Below, in pieces: positions 57,938 through 64,000 of a stretch of DNA of 64,000 nt. The position numbers and the translations under genes were made by a program. Position 1 is the stretch's first letter. Every line of letters starts with the position of its first letter. The stretch is from Actinoplanes philippinensis (GTDB taxonomy: Bacteria > Actinomycetota > Actinomycetes > Mycobacteriales > Micromonosporaceae), in contig NZ_FONV01000013.1 in assembly GCF_900113015.1 (NCBI RefSeq), positions 62,001 through 126,000 of the forward strand. Direction: 5' to 3'. The notes below the pieces were generated by a model, which was given only the letters and a program-made list of their open reading frames with translations, had not been told where the DNA came from and searched no databases.

Positions 57938-58618
57938 GTGCGCATCGCCATCGCGGGAGCCGGCAACGTGGGCCGGTCGATCGCCCAGGAGCTGATCGGC
58001 AACGGGCACGAGGTCATGCTGATCGAGCGGCACCCCCGGCAGCTCTGCCCGGAGCGGGTGCCGGAGGCGCGCTGGGTCCTCGCCGACGCCTGCGAGCTGA
58101 GCAGCCTGGAGGAGGCCGATCTGGCCGGCTGCGACGTGGTGGTCGCGGCGACCGGCGACGACAAGGCCAACCTGGTGGTGTCGCTGCTGGCCAAGACCGA
58201 GTTCGCGGTGCCCCGGGTGGTCGCCCGGGTGAACCGGGCGGAGAACGAGTGGCTCTTCACCGAGCAGTGGGGGGTCGACGTGGCGGTGAGCAAGCCCCGC
58301 CTGATGGCCGCTCTCGTCGAGGAGGCGGTGACGGTCGGCGACCTGGTCCGGCTGATGACCTTCCGGCAGGGCGAGGCGAACCTGGTGGAGATCACCCTGC
58401 CGAAGGACGCGCCCTACGAGGGCCAACCGGTGCGGTCGGTGCCGATGCCGCGGGACGCCGCCCTGGTCGCCATCCTGCGCGGCAAGCGGGTCGTGGTGCC
58501 GACGCCGGACGACCCGCTGGAGGCCGGCGACGAGTTGATCTTCGTGTGCACCAGCGAGGTCGAGGACCAGGTCCGCGCGGTGGTGCTAGGCGACCGTGGG
58601 CTCCCGCCGCTGGGCTGA
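57938..58618 (+). CDS. TrkA/RCK-type potassium regulator 2
   Basis: This 226-residue paralog of the preceding gene has RIAIAGAGNVGRSIAQELIGNGHEVMLIERH (RCK-N). Its RCK-C domain has LVEITLPKDAPYEGQPVRSVPMPRDAALVAILRGKRVVVPTPDDPLEAGDELIF. It corresponds to mycobacterial CeoC. Starting only 2 bp after the first gene, it is translationally coupled. Its last 33 bp overlap the convergent DUF3159 gene. Confidence 0.9.
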   Translation: MRIAIAGAGNVGRSIAQELIGNGHEVMLIERHPRQLCPERVPEARWVLADACELSSLEEADLAGCDVVVAATGDDKANLVVSLLAKTEFAVPRVVARVNRAENEWLFTEQWGVDVAVSKPRLMAALVEEAVTVGDLVRLMTFRQGEANLVEITLPKDAPYEGQPVRSVPMPRDAALVAILRGKRVVVPTPDDPLEAGDELIFVCTSEVEDQVRAVVLGDRGLPPLG

Positions 58619-59398
58619 CGTCACCCGGTGGATGGCCCAGATGGTGAAGGCGAAGGTGGCGGCGTAGATCGGCCAGCTGACCAGGATCCGGACGACGCCG
58701 ATCGCGTTCGCCTCGCCCATCAGGTAGAGCACGTACTGGATGCCGGCCCGGACGGTGAGCGAGACGGCCCAGAGCACGGTCAGCCACTGGAACGTACGGA
58801 ACAGCCGGCCGTTGCCGAACCAGTCCTGCTTGCCCTTGTTGGCCATGATGCCCCAGGCATACCCGATGAGCGGTTTGCGGAACACCACCGAGACCAGCAG
58901 CACCGCGGCCTGGCCGAAGGTGAGCAGGATGCCGGGAAGATAGAAATTCTTGGCATCCCCGGTACGCCACGCGAGCCAGGCGCCGAGCGCGATGCCGAAG
59001 AGACCGTTCACCGCGTGCCGGATCGGCTGCCGGCGGGCCAGCCGGACACCGCCGATGGCCAGCGCCGAGCCGACCGACCCGACGATCGCCCAGAGCAGCG
59101 CCTGCCGTTTCTCCAGCCCCAGCGCCTCGAGGCTGAGCAGCACGTTGAGCAGGACGAACGCCAGCACCGGGACACTCGACTCGATGAGCCCGCGGACACC
59201 GCCGAGCTGCTCGGCGATCTGCTCGCTCATCGACGGGAGGGGCTCCTCCTCGTCGGGCTCCGGCTCGGTGACCGGGTGGAGGTCGTGCTCCGCGATGATC
59301 TCCGCGGCCAGCTTCTCCTCGGCATCCCCGACGAGTTCGGCGATCCGCTCCTCGACCGATTCGTGCGCGGCGTGACGCGGGTCGCTTCCGGCTGTCAC
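58586..59398 (-). CDS. DUF3159 multi-pass membrane protein
   Basis: This 270-residue protein has an acidic cytosolic head (EPEPDEEEPLPSMSEQIAEQLGG) and about six membrane segments, including SSVPVLAFVLLNVLLSLEALGL, HAVNGLFGIALGAWLAW and GILLTFGQAAVLLVSVVF. The DUF3159 hallmark is GLIESSVPVLAFVLLNV. The function is unknown; it is regularly found beside OB-fold, DUF3710 and dut genes in actinomycetes. GTG 59398 overlaps the OB-fold gene stop (GTGA). Its 3' end overlaps the TrkA2 gene. Confidence 0.88.
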   Translation of the reverse strand: MTAGSDPRHAAHESVEERIAELVGDAEEKLAAEIIAEHDLHPVTEPEPDEEEPLPSMSEQIAEQLGGVRGLIESSVPVLAFVLLNVLLSLEALGLEKRQALLWAIVGSVGSALAIGGVRLARRQPIRHAVNGLFGIALGAWLAWRTGDAKNFYLPGILLTFGQAAVLLVSVVFRKPLIGYAWGIMANKGKQDWFGNGRLFRTFQWLTVLWAVSLTVRAGIQYVLYLMGEANAIGVVRILVSWPIYAATFAFTIWAIHRVTSAQRREPTVA

Positions 59399-59772
59399 CG
59401 GGGCGCCTCCAGCTCGTAGTAGGGGTTGAAGATCACCTTGCGATCGTCCCGGATCGCGATCCGGCCTCGCGCGGTGAGCTGACGCCCCGGTTCGATGCCG
59501 GCGATGGACCGGCGACCCAGGAAGACCAGCGTGACCACGTCACTGCCGTCGTAGAGGTCGGCCTCCAGCGTAGGCAGGTTGGTGCGTGGAGTGTACGCCA
59601 CCGTGCGCAGCCGTCCCGACACCGAAACGACCTGCCCACGGCTGCACTCGCCGGCCGGGACGGCGCCGCACTTGGCGCTGTCCCGCTGCAACTCCTCCGC
59701 GTCCAGCTCCGAGTCCGTCGCCGTCAGCCGGCTCAGGAACCGGCGGAACCCGGTGCGCTCTTCGGTGGTCAT
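59395..59772 (-). CDS. OB-fold nucleic-acid-binding protein
   Basis: This 125-residue protein has a compact OB-fold: RGQVVSVSGRLRTVAYTPRTNLPTLEADLYDGSDVVTLVFLGRRSIAGIEPGRQLTARGR-type five-strand sequence, with IAIRDDRKVIFNPYYELE at the end. It resembles tRNA-anticodon-binding/RecG-type OB-folds. It is coupled to the DUF3159 gene by GTGA. Its target is unknown. Confidence 0.85.
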   Translation of the reverse strand: MTTEERTGFRRFLSRLTATDSELDAEELQRDSAKCGAVPAGECSRGQVVSVSGRLRTVAYTPRTNLPTLEADLYDGSDVVTLVFLGRRSIAGIEPGRQLTARGRIAIRDDRKVIFNPYYELEAPR

Positions 59773-59860
59773 GACTTCGCCGTCACCCTTCGTCGACGCG
59801 ACGCAGTCTGCGCGTGTGTGCGACGACAACGCTACGCCCGAAGCGCACCGGTGATCTAGG

Positions 59861-60535
59861 TCACTGGAGCGGATTGCCGTTGGCGCCCTGCTGTGCCGCG
59901 GCCTGGCCCTGCTCGGCCATCTCCTTCGGCAGCCGCATCGGCAGCGGCTCACGCACCGGGCGGGGCTCGTTGTCCCGGACCACGACCAGGCCGGACAGCA
60001 CCTCGCCGAGCACACCCTCACGCCCCGGGTCGGAGGCGGCCGCGCCCTGGTAGAGCGCCCGCACCATCCACCGCGGCCCGTCCACGCCGACGAACCGCAC
60101 GTCGGCCGGCCCGTCCGGGGTGTTCACCCGGGCCAGCAGCTCCACGCCGTACCGCCCGTCGATCTCACGCGGGCTGACGCCGTCGGCGGTCATCGCCCCG
60201 GCGATCTCCTCGCGCACCTCGCTCCAGATGCCCTCGGTCCTCGGCGCCGCGAAGACGCCCAGTTGCAGGGCGCTCTCCCCGTCGACCAGGACGACCTGCT
60301 CCACACCGCCGTCCGGGTTGGCCTGCACCCGCACCTCGACGCCCTCGATCGCGGGGATCTGCAGGCTGCCCAGGTCGAGCCGCTGCACGCCCTCCGGGGC
60401 ATACCGCGCGTCCCAGGGGCCGAACTCGGGCGGCGGCGGCGTGCCGTCGGAGGCGAGGCTGTCGGCGAGCGCCTTGGAGGGCGGCGCGTCGGCCGACCGG
60501 ACGTGCTTCGCGGCACCGCGCTTACGGGAGAACAT
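59861..60535 (-). CDS. DUF3710 protein
   Basis: This 224-residue conserved actinobacterial protein has a basic start MFSRKRGAAKHVR and the DUF3710 core FGPWDARYAPEGVQRLDLGSLQIP, VRVQANPDGGVEQVVLVDGESALQLGVFAAPRTEGIWSEVREEI. VGVDGPRWMVRALYQGAAA is the second conserved block. The function is unknown. It lies 28 bp after the dut stop on the same strand, so the two are probably co-transcribed. ATG 60535 is used; an adjacent in-frame GTG 60538 is possible. Confidence 0.88.
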   Translation of the reverse strand: MFSRKRGAAKHVRSADAPPSKALADSLASDGTPPPPEFGPWDARYAPEGVQRLDLGSLQIPAIEGVEVRVQANPDGGVEQVVLVDGESALQLGVFAAPRTEGIWSEVREEIAGAMTADGVSPREIDGRYGVELLARVNTPDGPADVRFVGVDGPRWMVRALYQGAAASDPGREGVLGEVLSGLVVVRDNEPRPVREPLPMRLPKEMAEQGQAAAQQGANGNPLQ

Positions 60536-60563
60536 CACTGCCAGCCTTTCCTTTTCGCAAAGC

Positions 60564-61016
60564 TCAGAGGGCCTGGTGGCCGCCGGTCGACCCGTGGCCG
60601 CCCGTGCCGCGCACGGTGTCGCCGAGGGCGTCCACGGCATGGAACGCCGCCCGCTCCACCCGCTGGATCACGAGCTGGGCGATCCGGTCGCCCCGGGAGA
60701 TCTTGACGGTGTTCTCCCGATCGTGATTGATCAGGTTCACCAGGATCTCGCCACGGTAACCGGCGTCGACCGTACCGGGCGCGTTGAGGACCGTCACCCC
60801 CAGTCGCGCCGCCAACCCGGAGCGCGGGTGAACCAGGCCCACGAAGCCGTCCGGAAGAGCGATGGCCACACCGGTGCGGACCTTGACGCGGGCGCCCGGG
60901 GCGATCTCCGCCTCCTCGGCCGCGACCAGGTCGGCGCCGGCGTCACCGGGATGAGCGTAGGCCGGCAGGGGCAGATCCGGGTCGATCCGGAGGACCTGGA
61001 CGATCACATCGGTCAC
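60564..61016 (-). CDS. dut: Deoxyuridine 5'-triphosphate nucleotidohydrolase
   Basis: This 150-residue trimeric dUTPase prevents uracil incorporation in DNA. All five motifs can be read: YAHPGDAGADL, VHPRSGLAARLG, LNAPGTVDAGYRGEI, RGDRIAQLVI, and the C-terminal GTGGHGSTGG that closes the active site. GTG 61016 has SD GAAGGAA 9 nt upstream. It is divergent from the DUF3093 gene. Confidence 0.96.
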   Translation of the reverse strand: MTDVIVQVLRIDPDLPLPAYAHPGDAGADLVAAEEAEIAPGARVKVRTGVAIALPDGFVGLVHPRSGLAARLGVTVLNAPGTVDAGYRGEILVNLINHDRENTVKISRGDRIAQLVIQRVERAAFHAVDALGDTVRGTGGHGSTGGHQAL

Positions 61017-61096
61017 GGCGGGTGTTCCTTCACTGGGGGCACTGCGGGCGGCACCTACCCTGCCATCCTGCCGCGCCCGGCCACGGAGGCGCGCCG

Positions 61097-61102
61097 TACC
61101 CT
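61097..61102 (+). promoter_or_regulatory. Candidate leaderless -10 of the DUF3093 gene
   Basis: TACCCT, 6 nt before GTG 61109. Confidence 0.45.
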
Positions 61103-61108
61103 TCGAGG

Positions 61109-61603
61109 GTGACACCCGAGTCCCCGGCCCGCACGGTGGCGGCCCATCAGGAACGGCTCCGGCTCCCGTGGTGGGCCTGGCCGGCCGCGTTCACGGCCGG
61201 CGCGGTCCTCGCCACCGAGCTGATGCTGGGGATCCCCGAGGTGCCGGTGTGGCTGCCCTACGTGGTGCTGCTCCCGCTCAGCCTGCTGGTCCTCGTCCCG
61301 CTGAACCGGTTGCCCGTCGAGGTCACCGCGGACGAGCTCCGGGTCGACGACGCCCGCCTGCCGGTCGAGTTCATCTCCGGCGTGGTCGCGCTGGACGCGG
61401 CGGGCAAACGCGAGGCGCTGGGCGTCGGCGCGCATCCGCTGGCCTTCGTGGTGCAGCGGGCCTGGATCGGCCCGGCCGTGCAGATCCTGCTCGACGACCC
61501 CGCCGACCCGACCCCGTTCTGGGTGGTGAGCACCCGCCGGCCGGTCGAGCTGGCGACCACGCTGCTGGAGGTCAGTCGCCGAGCTCGCGCCGAGCGGGCT
61601 TGA
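61109..61603 (+). CDS. DUF3093 membrane protein
   Basis: This 164-residue protein has two membrane helices (WPAAFTAGAVLATELML and VWLPYVVLLPLSLLVLVPL) and a C-terminal cytosolic domain VEVTADELRVDDARLPVEFISGVVALDAAGKREALG, the DUF3093 hallmark. PTPFWVVSTRRPVELATTLLEV ends it. The function is unknown; dut-DUF3093 proximity is common in actinomycetes. Its last 32 bp overlap the convergent hypothetical gene. Confidence 0.88.
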   Translation: MTPESPARTVAAHQERLRLPWWAWPAAFTAGAVLATELMLGIPEVPVWLPYVVLLPLSLLVLVPLNRLPVEVTADELRVDDARLPVEFISGVVALDAAGKREALGVGAHPLAFVVQRAWIGPAVQILLDDPADPTPFWVVSTRRPVELATTLLEVSRRARAERA

Positions 61604-62387
61604 CCAGACCCGGCGGCTGCTTGCGCAGATCGGCGTGGACGCTCTCGCCGACCTGACGGGTGGCCCGCCGGTTGAGGTAACTCGCGACCGCCGCGCCGGT
61701 CAGCATCGGGCCGAGGGTCGTCAGGTTGCGCCCGAAACGCTTCATCAGTGATTTCTGCAGCTCCTTGCGGGCCGCCGTGCCGAGCACCGTGGCCACCCCG
61801 ACGCCGGGGACCAGCGGGTTCACCCCGCGCCGGCCGGACCACGCCTCGACCAGTTTCAGGGCCCGCTCGCCGACGGTCCCGGTGATCGGGCGGCCGTAGA
61901 TCTCGTGCAGCTCGCCGATCAGCTTGATCTCGATCGCCACCACGGCGACCGTCTCGGTGGCCAGCAGCACCGGAGCGGAGAGCAGGGTCGGAGCGGCGAC
62001 CCACTCGACCGAGGCCACGCCGCCCCCGGCCGCGCCCACACCGGCCGTGGCACGGGCCGCGTTGCGGATCAGGCGCTCGGCCAGCTCCCGGTCGTCCAGG
62101 CCGGGAAAGTGCCGGCGGAGGGTCTCCCGGTCCCGCACCGGGACGTGCGGAGCCACCTCGGCGACCAGATCGGTGATCCAGCGCAGGGCCGCCTTCGGCC
62201 GGAAGAGGCGTCCCACGTCGCGGCCGCGGACCTGCCCGGCGAGCCGGCCGAGCAATCGGCGCCGGCCACCGGGCTCCAGGTCGTCCGCGGTGAGGGCCGC
62301 CACGGTGCGGCCCACGTCCTGCGGCGTACGGGCGGTTGCGGGCACGACCTCGGCACCGGGCTCGGTGTCGCGATCAGACTGGCTCAT
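61572..62387 (-). CDS. Conserved hypothetical protein
   Basis: This 271-residue protein has a charged N-terminal third (including RRRLLGRLAGQVRGRDVGRL). A hydrophobic centre, WVAAPTLLSAPVLLATETVAVVAIEIKLIGELHEIYG (residues about 130-170), may be membrane-inserted. A basic C-terminal part, SLMKRFGRNLTTLGPMLTGAAVASYLNRRATRQ, follows. No catalytic motif is visible. I do not recognise a family. SD GGGGAGGA lies 6-7 nt before ATG 62387. Confidence 0.7.
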   Translation of the reverse strand: MSQSDRDTEPGAEVVPATARTPQDVGRTVAALTADDLEPGGRRRLLGRLAGQVRGRDVGRLFRPKAALRWITDLVAEVAPHVPVRDRETLRRHFPGLDDRELAERLIRNAARATAGVGAAGGGVASVEWVAAPTLLSAPVLLATETVAVVAIEIKLIGELHEIYGRPITGTVGERALKLVEAWSGRRGVNPLVPGVGVATVLGTAARKELQKSLMKRFGRNLTTLGPMLTGAAVASYLNRRATRQVGESVHADLRKQPPGLVKPARRELGD

Positions 62388-62530
62388 CGTCGTCCTCCCC
62401 GTCGTCGTCACCGGCATCTGTGCCCGGTCACGCCCCAGGGTCAAACCCCCTGTCAAACCCCCCGTGAACGCCGTGCGCCCGACCGCGGCTGCCGCGATCG
62501 GGTGATGTGGCGCGCTGCGCGCGAGTGCGC

Positions 62531-62827
62531 TCAGGCGCACTCGCGGCAGATCAGCTCCCCATTGCGCTCCACCGCGAGCTGGCTGCGGTGGTGCACGAGG
62601 AAACAGCGGGAGCAGCGGAACTCGTCGGTCTGCATCGGCAGCACCTTGACGGTGAGCTCCTCGTCGGCGAGGTCGGCGCCGGGCAGCTCGAAGCTCTCCG
62701 CCACCTCGACCTCGTCGACGTCCACTGCGCCCGACTGCGAGTCGGCTCGGCGGGCCTTGAGCTCCTCGAGGCTGTCCTCGCCGAGGTCGACCTCATCGCG
62801 ACGCGGGGCGTCGTAGTCGGTGGCCAT
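62531..62827 (-). CDS. DUF4193 zinc-ribbon-like protein
   Basis: This 98-residue actinobacterial protein has an acidic N-terminal half (VDLGEDSLEELKARRAD, VDVDEVEVAE). A C-terminal Cys motif, FRCSRCFLVHHRSQLA...CRECA, has four Cys and so a probable Zn site. The function is unknown. SD GGAGAG lies 9 nt before the ATG. A 17-bp palindrome 33-49 bp upstream could be an operator. Confidence 0.88.
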   Translation of the reverse strand: MATDYDAPRRDEVDLGEDSLEELKARRADSQSGAVDVDEVEVAESFELPGADLADEELTVKVLPMQTDEFRCSRCFLVHHRSQLAVERNGELICRECA

Positions 62828-63174
62828 CGGTCTTCACTCTCCTGTATCGATGTGTCACTTGGCGTTAGTAACGCCATTGGCAGGGTTTCGGTTCCCGGTT
62901 CCGCTGGAGGATTTCTGACACCCGTTCGGACCTCAGAAAACCGCCCCCGGTGGGCGCGGAACATTACCGCTGACGCGGCAGGCTTGTACGCACTCCGGCG
63001 GCACATTGTTCCCGATGTGACCGAGGCGACATCAAAGTAGGGGCCCCAGCCACTGGATCATCGTCAACGCGCCGGAAGCATTCCCTGTTTCCGCGCCCCT
63101 GGCGGACAGACGTTAACCTCTCGACAGGCCCGGGCACCTCACCCGGGTCCGTCCCCCGATCCTGGAGCCGACCC
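62828..63174. other. 347-bp intergenic region with operator-like palindrome
   Basis: This divergent space lies between DUF4193 and the LytR_C protein gene. TGGCGTTA-G-TAACGCCA (62860-62876) is a perfect palindrome close to the DUF4193 start. A short hairpin with CCCGGG arms (near 63129-63147) lies before the LytR_C gene. No gene or RNA is recognised in the rest. Confidence 0.55.
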
Positions 63175-63726
63175 ATGAGCTTTGCCCGCGTCCGAGCGCT
63201 GGTAGTCGTCGGTGTGCTCGCCGTGGCCGCGGTGGTCTTCGTCGTCGTCACCCTCTTCCGGGACACACAGCGCGGCAGCACGGGCGGCGGCTGTCCGCCC
63301 GGGGCGCCGCTGGCCGACATCCGCCTGCCGAACGACCCGGCCGTGGTCAAGATCAAGGTGTACAACGGCACCACCAAGGCCGATCTGGCCGAGCAGGTCA
63401 CCAACGAGTTCGCCAACCGCCGGTTCGTGGTGGACAAGCCGGGCAAGAGCAAGACCAAGGTCGAGGGCGTGGCCGAGATCCGGTACGGGCCGGACACCGT
63501 CGGCAAGGCGCAGCTGCTCAATGCGTACTTCCTGGCCCAGTCGACGATGGTCTACAACGCCAAGCGCAAGGGCGACGTCGTCGACATCATCATCGGCGAC
63601 AAGTTCCAGGCGCTGGCCACCACCACCGAGGTGAACCAGTCGCTGGGCGCCGAGGGCGAGCCGACCCTGCCCCCGGGCGCCTGCCTCAAGCCGGTCACCG
63701 AGACCACCGAGCCCGACACCGAGTGA
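63175..63726 (+). CDS. LytR C-terminal-domain membrane protein
   Basis: This 183-residue protein has one N-terminal membrane helix (VRALVVVGVLAVAAVVFVVVTLF) and an extracellular LytR_C domain: VVKIKVYNGTTKADLAEQVTNEFANRRFVVD, then EIRYGPDTVGKAQLLNAYFLAQ and VVDIIIGDKFQAL. LytR_C domains occur with cell-wall ligases of the LCP family, but no LCP catalytic domain is attached. A putative SD (CCTGGAGCCG) lies 5-10 nt before ATG 63175. Confidence 0.88.
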   Translation: MSFARVRALVVVGVLAVAAVVFVVVTLFRDTQRGSTGGGCPPGAPLADIRLPNDPAVVKIKVYNGTTKADLAEQVTNEFANRRFVVDKPGKSKTKVEGVAEIRYGPDTVGKAQLLNAYFLAQSTMVYNAKRKGDVVDIIIGDKFQALATTTEVNQSLGAEGEPTLPPGACLKPVTETTEPDTE

Positions 63727-63746
63727 TCCGGCCGTGGCCGGCGTGC

Positions 63747-64000
63747 TCACGGGCCGCCGGCCGCGTCCAGCTCGACCAGCGCGTCGTGCAGGGCCGGGAA
63801 GAGCGCCGGCGGGGCGGCCACCAGCATCCGGTCGCCGGCCGGCTCCCCGGACAACCCCGCGACAATCAGGCCCGCCTCGGCCGCGATCAGCCCGCCGGCG
63901 GCATGGTCCCACGGGTTGAGACCCTTCTCGAAGTACGCGTCGAGCGAACCCTCGGCGGCCAGGCAGAGGTCCAGGGCCGCCGCGCCGAACCGCCGGATGT
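63747..64000 (-). CDS. Inositol-monophosphatase-family protein, C-terminal part (partial)
   Basis: Only the last 84 residues are present; the gene continues beyond the right edge. The block GLNPWDHAAGGLIAAEAG is the second metal-binding signature (WDxAAG) of the inositol monophosphatase/CysQ superfamily. LSGEPAGDRMLVAAPPALFPALHDALVELD closes the fold. The exact substrate (inositol-1-P, histidinol-P or fructose-1,6-P2) cannot be told from this part. It converges on the LytR_C gene, 20 bp apart. Confidence 0.85.
   Translation of the reverse strand, partial: IRRFGAAALDLCLAAEGSLDAYFEKGLNPWDHAAGGLIAAEAGLIVAGLSGEPAGDRMLVAAPPALFPALHDALVELDAAGGP

Noticed and set aside
1..64000. tRNA, rRNA or mobile element genes
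   Set aside because: No cloverleaf arms, CCA-adjacent acceptor stems, rRNA motifs, transposase domains or terminal inverted repeats with target duplications were noticed in any intergenic space; this was read by eye, so a tRNA scan would be decisive.

Overview
The window is very GC-rich, with GTG and TTG starts, gene overlaps of the GTGA/ATGA type and many short inter-gene distances. Lsr2, DUF3000, DUF3093, DUF3159, DUF3710, DUF4193, HemQ, LytR_C and BsaP are lineage markers of Actinobacteria. The protein repertoire (ACT-GNAT acetyltransferase, TTG/GTG starts, HipA-like/DUF3037 pair) fits a mycelial actinomycete of the Micromonosporaceae/Actinoplanes type. This is ordinary chromosome: no insertion sequence, prophage, CRISPR array, rRNA or tRNA gene was recognised.

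Layout. 1-5654 (minus): a DNA-end-processing operon, herA-like ATPase, sbcD, sbcC and the start of a nurA-like nuclease, with DnaA-box-like sites in front of it. 5842-8820: a RibD-type reductase coupled to a 39-residue Cys-rich peptide, then an ACT protein and an ACT-GNAT acetyltransferase. 9046-13087: divergent biotin genes, bioB-bsaP to the left and bioF-bioD to the right; BioD carries a roughly 310-residue repeat-rich N-terminal extension. 13129-18463: ROK-family kinase, HAD hydrolase, methyltransferase and a 1009-residue GGDEF-EAL protein. 18464-20864: a repeat-rich stretch around lsr2. 20865-27949: epimerase, HipA-like kinase with DUF3037, ATP-dependent ligase LigC, TAP-type lipoprotein hydrolase, K+ channel, GNAT, LigD-type polymerase domain. 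28015-32316: LPXTG protein, PH-domain protein, msrB, thyA-dfrA, wrbA, a free-standing CBM48 domain, GNAT.

32288-35525: heme genes hemE-hemY-hemQ (coproporphyrin branch). 35608-38632: DUF3000, an S1C protease and an RNase D-like protein. 38726-44065: fadA-fadB flanked by two paralogous Pro-rich membrane proteins. 44130-50542: a secreted Cys protein, a histidine kinase/response regulator pair and three tandem paralogous membrane-anchored beta-propellers. 50583-53593: dxs, and folD under a clear ZTP riboswitch. 53816-58618: 23S/tRNA uridine methyltransferase, KimA-type K+ permease and two TrkA/RCK proteins. 58586-64000: DUF3159, OB-fold, DUF3710, dut, DUF3093, an unknown protein, DUF4193, LytR_C protein and the 3' end of an inositol-monophosphatase-family gene.

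Two features recur along the window. Many genes have a -10-like hexamer (usually TAGGGT or a close variant) 6-8 nt in front of the start codon, which suggests leaderless mRNAs. Several convergent gene pairs overlap at their 3' ends by 23-50 bp. The most notable items are the herA-sbcD-sbcC-nurA cluster, the three-propeller/two-component cluster, the BioD extension, the folD riboswitch and the small Cys-rich ORF.
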